NCBI RefSeq assembly: GCF_032118995.1
Contig: NC_092649.1
Coordinates: forward strand, 14,022,191-14,086,190
Length of the DNA: 64,000 bases
Reading direction: 5' to 3'
Source: Asterias amurensis
Taxonomy: Eukaryota > Echinodermata > Asteroidea > Forcipulatida > Asteriidae
Below the pieces are notes generated by a model. It was not told the origin of the DNA and did no database searches. It saw nothing but the letters and a program-made list of their open reading frames with translations. The position numbers and the translations under genes are program-made. This document shows positions 57,437-64,000 of the stretch, in pieces; positions within the stretch are counted from its first letter, which is position 1, and the number at the start of each line of letters is the position of its first letter.

Positions 57437-57919
57437 CTATAAATAAATAGTAATCTTGCGGGTACGACCATGTCTAAATATCTTTTGTTTGATTGTTGGC
57501 TCTGAGAAGAGCCGGTTTGGTCTCGACGATTCGAGCAGTATACTTTGTTCGTCTTCAGGAGAATGCTGGACTGCTTGTGGTGGTTGAGCAAGTAGCGCTG
57601 GATGGATGCTATTTGGGCGCGAACGATCCAAGTTTTCTGGGCCGGCGATGCGTAAGAGTTGGTTGCTGGCTGGATGTGTGTGCGCAGCTAAAATGGGTGG
57701 GCTTGAGGATGAGTGACCTGATGTCGTTGACGAAGAACTGTATGATGTGCTTCTATCTCGATGGCCTCCTGACTCGTCGTTGGTGCCAGGACTGTACAGG
57801 TACAGGTGCGATGAGTTTGGCTTGATTCCAATCGATGATGTGGTCATGTTCGTGGGAATGTTTGATGATTGCTGACTTGCCAAGATTTGTACCTTAAACT
57901 CATCGGTTTTCAGATAAAC
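57437..57919 (-). CDS. Serine-rich open frame, unrecognised exon candidate
   Basis: About 160 residues open on the minus strand, beginning just after a CCATTTTAAG acceptor-like site: VYLKTDEFKVQILASQQSSN, a Ser/Thr/Pro/His-rich middle (STSYSSSSTTSGHSSSSPP), then LRIAGPENLDRSRPNSIHP and a basic end RHGRTRKITIYL. It is outside the repeat families seen here and has coding-like composition. No domain recognised. It could be a captured or leftover exon of another gene; no partner exon was found nearby. Confidence 0.3.
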   Translation of the reverse strand, partial: VYLKTDEFKVQILASQQSSNIPTNMTTSSIGIKPNSSHLYLYSPGTNDESGGHRDRSTSYSSSSTTSGHSSSSPPILAAHTHPASNQLLRIAGPENLDRSRPNSIHPALLAQPPQAVQHSPEDEQSILLESSRPNRLFSEPTIKQKIFRHGRTRKITIYL

Positions 57920-58127
57920 CTTAAAATGGGATCAAATTGGTTTTATGCGTCAGTCCTTAAATCCTAAACGTTTTCTTCCACGACAGCTGAAATTGTGTTT
58001 ATACCGGTTTGAATTGTTGTGTATATACAGTACATAAGACCTCCCTTTGAATATGCATCTCCTTTTTAGTTCTCCTGACTAAAAAACTATGGAACAACTT
58101 GAACATTTGGCTGCAACAACAACTTAA

Positions 58128-60529
58128 AGTCACCTGGAAATATAATTTTTTTTGTTTCAAACATTAGAGTATATGTTTCTTTTAAATTTTAGTACATTGC
58201 ATTACAAACAGCACTTTATGCATCTGGTCAAGCACACAAAATTATGCAAAAAAACAAAAATCACATGTTTGTTATTTTTCGATGTTGGGATACATCAAGT
58301 GCAGGAAATACTAGTCTTCGACAATAATTACCAAATGTGTTCAGTTTAAAAAATAATTGCTTTTTTGTAGACCATGGATGTTATATCTCCATGGTTAGAC
58401 CATGGCTGAAGAAATATGAGGTAGACTGGTTCATCACAACCTGTACACCATTGTGTGAAGCGATAGTAGAAGAAAAGCAGGTTGTGTGGTCCCCATTTAT
58501 TTCTCCTCCATGCCACAACTATTTTCATTCCACATACCACCAGTGGCCCAAGGTCCCTTGCGGTCATCGCTAAAGCTCGTGCATGCGCGAGAGTATTTTT
58601 CGGACAAAAACACGCCCATTTTATGTTAAACTGCCCACGTTCGTCCTGGAAGAAAAAAATACGCGTCCGGTCCGACGACTTTTTCAGCGCTGTGCAGCAA
58701 ACACTTCGAGCCGTCGTGCTTCGAGAATCCGGAATACAATACTATGGTGGCCCTGACGGGACACAGCCAGTCGTGAATATTTTTGCGACGTCGTGAATTT
58801 ATTAACGACAAGTCGCGAATAGTTTTGCAACGTCGTGAATATTTTTACGACTAGTCGCGAATTTTTTCACGACTAGTCGCGAACATTTTCATGACGTCGT
58901 GAATATTTCTGCGACTAGTCGCGAATATTTTTTCAGTAGCTTGAGTGTGTAATTACTGTATTCACGTTGACGGCTTAGTAAGACTAAGCTGAAAGCTGTC
59001 CCGTACGATGATGGATCCGGAGGAGAATTCCGACTCTTGCAAATCGATGGTGGGTTATTTAAACAAAACTAACGTTGACGTATGGCCCTTACGGTAGGCC
59101 TACGAGGCCTGACGTTATAGTTTTACTAGTACTTTAGTAGGAGTAGGCTATCCTATGCTAGGCAATAAACGTTGGCACTTTCACTCTTCAGATAAAACAT
59201 AACGTTATATGTCACCCGAGGTAAATTTTACAAACAACCCAATGATAAGTTTAATTATAATGTGTTGACAATTTCAGCAAATAAATTTGACAATTTTTAC
59301 CTGAAATGTTAGAGCAATTTGCGTTGTTATTTCCAACTTTGAAACGCGAGTTCGTTCCGTCACGGCAGGGTGCAACGCATCACGTAATCCCCCACCAAGT
59401 TTAACTGAAAGATTAATCCTTTGGCATTCAGAATTATTTGGGTTTGAAGTAATTCAACCTTGAAAACCCCCGAAATATTGATGAAAGTCAGACACTGTTT
59501 TTTCGAACTTCGATAACAATTCTACTGGATAAAACATGGGCCCCATACACATAGCTGAGTGGCTACAATCTTCATAGCTTGGCTCTCTACGCGTGCCGTA
59601 TAAGAATTACACACTCAAGCTACTGAAAAAATATTTACGACTAGTCGCGAATTTATTCACGACTAGTCGCAGAATTATTCACGACGTCGTAAAAAATATT
59701 TGCAACTAGTCGTGAAAATATTCGCGACTAGTCGTGAAAATATTCGCGACGTCGCGAAAATATTCGCGACTTGTCGTGAATAAATATACGAAGTCGCGAA
59801 AATATTTGCGACTAGTCGTGAAAATATTCGCGACGTCGCGAAAATATTCGCGACTTGTCGTGAATAAATATACGACGTCGCGAAAATATTCGCGACTTGT
59901 CGTGAATAAATATACGACGTCGCGAAAATATTCACGACTGGCTGTGTCCCTTCAGGGCCACCATACAATACACTACACATTTTGAAATGATGAGAAAAGT
60001 TATTTTCTGAGACATGACGCCATCCCAACCATTTTTCCAGCTATTGGGGAAGTCGAAGAAGATACCTGAAAGACGTAACGAACCTAAAAGAGCATTTGCC
60101 TACCGTGAAAAAAAAATCAGGTATTGTTTCAACTTTGGGGGCATGTTTTTAGTTTGCGCCAAGTGTCACTTTCTTGTGTGGCACTGCATGCGGTTCATCG
60201 TGCTGGCTAATCCAAGTGGACCGTCCGCACAGCAGCCATACAGTGCGTGCAGTCTGCTCCGTGAACGTAGTTTTGTACGTGAGCATCACACCGATCAGGT
60301 ATCCAGACGTAGTGTAAGGGGCCAGACTACACATTTTCTATTCAAATATCGGCCCTCGATTGACGTAACCAACAGCGCCCTCTCGGGTCGGGCTTATTTT
60401 TAAAATTGTAAATAGCATGGAAACTAATTTTTTTTAAACCTTAGTTAATTGTTTGTTCATATTCCACTCATCAAAAGACATTTTTGTGACAAAAGCTTTA
60501 TTGTGACAAAATACAACTTACATGTGACT
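58128..60529 (+). mobile_element. Kolobok-like element with THAP remnant, host to a foldback element
   Basis: Left TIR AGTCACCTGGAAAT after TTAA (58124-58127); right end ACTTACATGTGACT before TTAA (60530-60533). Before the nested element, plus-strand GPTTFSALCSKHFEPSCFEN is the C-terminal half of a THAP zinc domain. After it, the sequence continues in the same order as the element at 39719 (inverse). 1.18 kb without the nested insertion. Confidence 0.7.
58743..59965. mobile_element. Complete foldback element
   Basis: 1223 bp. Outer ends TATGGTGGCCCTGACGGGAC and GGGCCACCATA; long arms made of GTCGCGAATATTTTC-like boxes (58743-58945 and 59610-59965); inner borders AGTAGCTTGAGTGTG and CACACTCAAGCTACT; a 660-bp centre with no gene. 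CAATAC flanks both sides (probable target duplication). Inserted in the THAP remnant. Confidence 0.75.
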
Positions 60530-60780
60530 TTAAGGCTTTTCGCATTATTCTAATACACGTGGCTACTTTATAAAACTCCCTCACAAATGACTTGTAGTTA
60601 AATAAATATATTCATCCCATTTTCGACAGACTTGGGTGGTTGACACTCAAGTTTCGGCAAGCACCCCTCAAATCAAACAGGTTCCGAACCTGGCTCACAC
60701 GTACTATAAATAGTGGAAGAGCAAATCACCCCACTGTTTAATGCAGAACTAATAGGTACAAGAACAGTTCTATTCCCAGC

Positions 60781-61019
60781 TTAAAGGCACACGTTGCCTT
60801 GGATCGGTCTAGTTGGTCTTTGAAAAGCGTTTGTAACCGTTTGTTATGGGTAGAAAGATGTTTTAAATGTAGATTACAATGATCCACACAAACATGCCTC
60901 GAAATTACATGGCTTTCCTTTTACCCCGTCGACTAACACGGTCGGCCATTTATGGGGGTCAAATTGTTGACTTCCAAAAACGGCCGACCGTGTTAGTTCG
61001 CCCAGTAAAAGGAAAACCA
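60781..61019. repeat. MITE family B, truncated
   Basis: Starts TTAAAGGCACACGTTGCCTT, keeps the central fold (TTATGGGGGTCAAAT) and stops after AGGAAAACCAC. Confidence 0.7.
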
Positions 61020-61457
61020 CAAAACTCTTCGTTTCAGCGTTACTCGCAATTTTTACTGAATTAAAATACTGTAGCTCATGAGACAATTCAACGCCATCGG
61101 GTAATAAACAAATAAAATTTAAGTTTAATAATTGAAGAGGAAAACAAAAATGACTCCTGAATCAGTCCACAGGATGTTTTTTTAACAATCTATACATCAT
61201 CTCGTCGGACAGGTATTCAAAAACTTAACAAATGCTCCACATCACAGAGTTTGACTCCGTTTCACTGTGTAGGCTGATTCCCAGCATTCATCCTTATACA
61301 CAGGCGACTTGATCGGTCCTGAACTTCTGATGCTTCAAGTTGGTACGCCGCATTATTCATAAGGAAGCAGAAGCCCTGTAAGTGCTAATGGCATGAACCA
61401 ATTGTATACATTTTCTTCCTTCTTATCTTGTTTTTGTTTTCGTTGTTATTTGTGGTA

Positions 61458-61982
61458 GGTGTGGCGGTTTCAACTTTCCGCCGTGTTCAGTTTTCCGAAT
61501 GACCAAATACGGTAACATTACGTCATGCGATGCCTGCGCACAGCAAGCGAAAGTAGTAAATTTGTAGTGTCGTATTGAGTCATCCGTGTTACTCTCCGGT
61601 AGCTGTCATGGCGGCGTCCACGAGTACAACGAGCGGCGAACGCGTGGATCGTATGAGAGAATTTGGTGTGAAGACCAAGCAAATTATCCTGTATTTAACC
61701 AGTGGCAGTGTGACCTGCTTAAAGTTGTACACATGAATACGTGTAAAGATGGGACAAGAGAATGTGACTAAACAGAAAAGAATCGTAATAAATAGAAACA
61801 ATTTGGGGTCACTGAGAGAACTACAGTACTCGCCAGGAAACTCGCGGCGGTATAATTGTCTGACTACGTCACCCGGACAACTGAGCACGCCGGAAAGCCA
61901 AAACCGTTCGAACAACGTGCTGAAATATCCGGCTACGTCACCCGGAAAACTGAACACGGCGGAAGACTGAAACCGCCACACC
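61458..61982 (+). mobile_element. 525-bp TIR element with a possible captured exon
   Basis: TIRs of about 40 bp: GGTGTGGCGGTTTCAACTTT at the left, inverse at the right (CTGAAACCGCCACACC), with a few mismatches. The second tandem unit (about 62240) shows the empty site. A 42-codon frame starts at 61608 (MAASTSTTSGERVDRMREFG, then VKTKQIILYLTSGSVTCLKL), and a near-repeat GCTACGTCACCCGGAAAACTG sits inside the right end. Superfamily not assigned. Confidence 0.65.
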
Positions 61983-62032
61983 GGGTTTAGGGCATAAATT
62001 AGTTGGTTGCTGTTCACTCAATAGATCCGCAG

Positions 62033-62104
62033 CTAGCATTGGTCTTGTTCTCGCTTTGTTAGTTGTTCATATATGAAAAACAACAGGATTGAAATCAGCA
62101 TGAC
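62033..62104 (-). pseudogene. Partial duplicate of copy 6 exon 4
   Basis: Carries the last ~22 codons and stop of exon 4 (ILLFFIYEQLTKREQDQC-like) but lacks the acceptor and first half; it cannot be spliced as exon 4. Confidence 0.65.
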
Positions 62105-62287
62105 TTGATCGGTCCTGAACTTCTGATGCTTCAAGTTGGTACGCCGCACTATATACGGAAGCAGAAGCCCTATGAGGGCGTATGGCATGAACCAATTGTA
62201 ATCATTTTCTTCGTTCTTATCTTGTTTTCGTTGTTATTTGGGGCCGGGTTTAGTTAGTTGGTTGCTGTCCAATCCATAGATCCGCAG

Positions 62288-62415
62288 CTAGCATTTGTCT
62301 TGTTCTCGCTTTGTTATTTGTTCATATATGAAAAACAACAGCATCGAAATCAGCATGATGCCACTGTACATAATGAGAGCCGCTTGAAAACTTCCTGTCC
62401 ATTCGTAAATCAACC
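62288..62415 (-). CDS. Copy 6 exon 4 (stop codon)
   Basis: 128 nt, TAG at 62290-62288; IYEWTGSFQAALIMYSGIML. Confidence 0.8.
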
Positions 62416-63692
62416 CTGAAAGCAAACAACGGAAAAACATGACATAGTTTTCATTTAATTGTGTGTTTTATTGTGATAGTCAAGTTTCAGTTCCCGTCAG
62501 TGTGTTTTTCGCCCACTGTAAGGTGGTCTATAATGAGTCCCCATGACTCAGAATTGTATTACTTTGTTGCTTTCGGGAGGGAAAAGCGTCATGGTCAAGG
62601 TTGCAGAACTGGCAAAAAGAAGGTGGCAGGTTTGATACCAGTTTAGCTAACCGCTGATTTCACAATGACTAGAATAAGTATTGTCTCTTGTAAGTTAATC
62701 AAATCAACATGTACTTGGTTGTATAATTCATAATCATAATCGAAGTCATTGAGATGGGTTAGATATTACATTTCGAAATAAAACAAAAAAGATTTAAAAC
62801 TATGTCACACGTGCTTAATAACACCAACCTGTTAGCAATCCACCTCCCATCCCACAAAATCCACCTATAAGTGCCTGCCAGCACACCACAGCTACGAGCC
62901 GATCAACGGACGTCAAAAACCGTACAAGGACGTCATGTGACTGCGATGTAATGCCTTGTCCTAGTCCAATGAAACCCGTAACGATCATCTGCACATGGAA
63001 CGGTACCGTGAAAGCTTCGGTGAGGTACGAGGCAGTCATGAGGACGCAGCCAAGATAAACCCATGTGCATGTATGAAGCTTGAACCGGGTGCGATCCGAC
63101 AAAGGAGCTGCGAACTTGCCGATGAAGTATCCAATCCCGAATGATGTTGGTAACAGTGAAGCTTGGTTACTGCTCAGCCCCTGGAATATACCGTGTGACA
63201 CCATGTACACTATCCACCCACTGAAGCAGACATCATAGCAGCTCATTGCCGCGGTAAGAAATATAAATCTTGTGTTTGCCAGTAATTTAAAGTCCATGGA
63301 TATAAAGAGACGCTGGATGTTCCCCTTTATCGTCAACCATTTTCCATGATGAGATTTGGAAGAAGGAATGTCGTCTCCCTCCGTTGAAATGTCGTCTCCC
63401 TCCGCTGCATCGTCTGTTACCTTTTGGTACTGTTCAGTATCTGTTGGTGATGCTACTGCAGGAGCTTTTAGCAATGCACCGCACACAACAAGGTTGGAAG
63501 TAATACCACCCATTATCAGCATGGTTCCTCGCCAGCCGTATGTATCCAGAAGTATCTGTGTCAGGGGACCATACACGATCATCGAGATTGGTATACTTGA
63601 TAATGCTATTGCAATAGCAACGGAATAGTTATCACTGAAGTAGCACCCCAGAAAACCAAAGAAGGGGAAAATACTCGAAGCTTTACCAAGAC
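62288..63692 (-). CDS. SLC16/MCT-like transporter, copy 6 (3' part, runs off right edge)
   Basis: Join (minus): exons 1-2 lie beyond the window, then 63692-62829 and 62415-62288. Both exons are open with the standard lengths (864 and 128 nt) and phases. Exon 3 begins GLGKASSIFPFFGFLGCYFS, has DNYSVAIAIALSSIPIS and YGWRGTMLIMGGI, and ends CGMGGGLLTG; exon 4 ends YEQITKREQDKC. In the second MCT signature it has YFSDNY rather than YFSENY. Membrane carrier by family. A duplicated exon 4 fragment lies just downstream. Confidence 0.82.
62829..63692 (-). CDS. Copy 6 exon 3
   Basis: 864 nt, open, donor GTTGGT, acceptor TTTGCAG. Confidence 0.87.
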
Positions 63693-64000
63693 CTGCAAAG
63701 AAAAACATTTATCAGATCGATTAGCTAAAAGTGTCATTGAAAACTAACGATTTATAGAAGATGAGGAAATCGCGATCTGATTGCATTGGAAATTGGCGTT
63801 TTCTGGTGTTGCTGCTTCTGCTGTTAATGCGATTGCTTCTGCTGCTACTGTTGTGCTGCTGGTTTCGTTGCTGCTGTTGCTGTTGCTGCTATTTTTGCTC
63901 CTGCTGACACTGCTGCTCCTTGTGCTGTTGCTGATGTTGCTGCTTTTTTTTTTCTAAAAACATGACACTTGAACCAGTCTACAAAATGGATTTTTACAAT
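63693..64000 (-). other. Copy 6 intron 2 (partial) with triplet tract
   Basis: Non-coding; TGC/TTG/CTG triplets at about 63795-63945, homologous in position to copies 4 and 5. Confidence 0.7.

Larger units (their letters stand above)
61309..62357. repeat. Tandem duplication at the 3' end of copy 6
   Basis: A unit of about 255 bp from CTTGATCGGTCCTGAACTTC to the middle of exon 4 occurs twice. The first unit (61309-62103) is enlarged by a TIR element, and the join is at CAGCATGA/CTTGATCGG (62103/62104). Confidence 0.75.

Noticed and set aside
59675-60028. Frame with repeated VANIFATSYIYSRQ
   Set aside because: Translation of the foldback arm repeat boxes.
60014-60403. 129-codon frame after the foldback element
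   Set aside because: Within non-coding DNA of the Kolobok-like element; the related copies do not keep the frame.

Overview
The window reads as an animal nuclear genome, most likely an echinoderm and probably a sea star. It has small phase-matched exons split by long introns, no bacterial-style operons, and a very dense load of short inverted-repeat elements. Two of these MITE families (TIRs TTAAAGGCAGTGGACACTAT and TTAAAGGAACACGTTGCCTT, TTAA target sites) are ones I associate from memory with forcipulate sea-star genomes. That species-level assignment rests on recall, not on a search.

The backbone is a tandem array on the minus strand of at least six copies of one gene, a 12-TM monocarboxylate-transporter-like (SLC16/MCT, major facilitator superfamily) protein of about 450 residues. 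Each gene has four coding exons of 211, 147, about 864 and 128 nt, all joined by phase-1 introns. Copy 1 (exons 1-2 and the first 9 nt of exon 3; 1-2454) runs off the left edge. Copy 2 is complete (24796-28659). Copy 3 (37790-41718) is a frameshifted mosaic. Copies 4 (45399-48599) and 5 (53325-56992) are complete. Copy 6 (exons 4 and 3; 62288-63692) runs off the right edge. The copies have exchanged sequence: 1 and 2 share a nearly identical 3.3-kb 5' block, while copy 3 combines segments resembling copies 2, 4 and 5.

Between copies 1 and 2 (3.3-24.6 kb) lies mobile-element territory: a LINE 3' end, an array of GATCG palindromes, MITEs, a Helitron candidate (5567-8504), and a 13.8-kb segment (9496-23317) bracketed by inverted foldback arms and absent from the paralogous site near 31121. 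That segment contains a young, whole-looking Ty3/gypsy element of the CsRn1 type (12700-18782; LTRs with no difference that I could see, tRNA-Trp primer site), inserted in a ~127-bp repeat array. Between the primer site and gag it carries an extra reading frame with the S, G, N and D-x2-H landmarks of SGNH/GDSL hydrolases. This is the most unusual finding. Next come a 53-bp hairpin satellite and a 145-bp tandem-repeat element.

Between copies 2 and 3 are a CR1/Jockey-like LINE tail, the paralogue of the sequence flanking the foldback segment, and a 4.7-kb TTAA-flanked transposon (32889-37594) whose empty site is visible near copy 2. TTAA-flanked elements sharing TIRs sit in copy 3, in copy 4 and upstream of copy 5; two contain THAP-domain remnants, suggesting the Kolobok superfamily. 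The one at 58128-60529 has a complete foldback element nested in it. The array therefore gives several natural filled-versus-empty site comparisons that date insertions relative to the gene duplications. No rRNA gene, convincing functional tRNA gene, CRISPR array or prokaryotic-type operon was seen.
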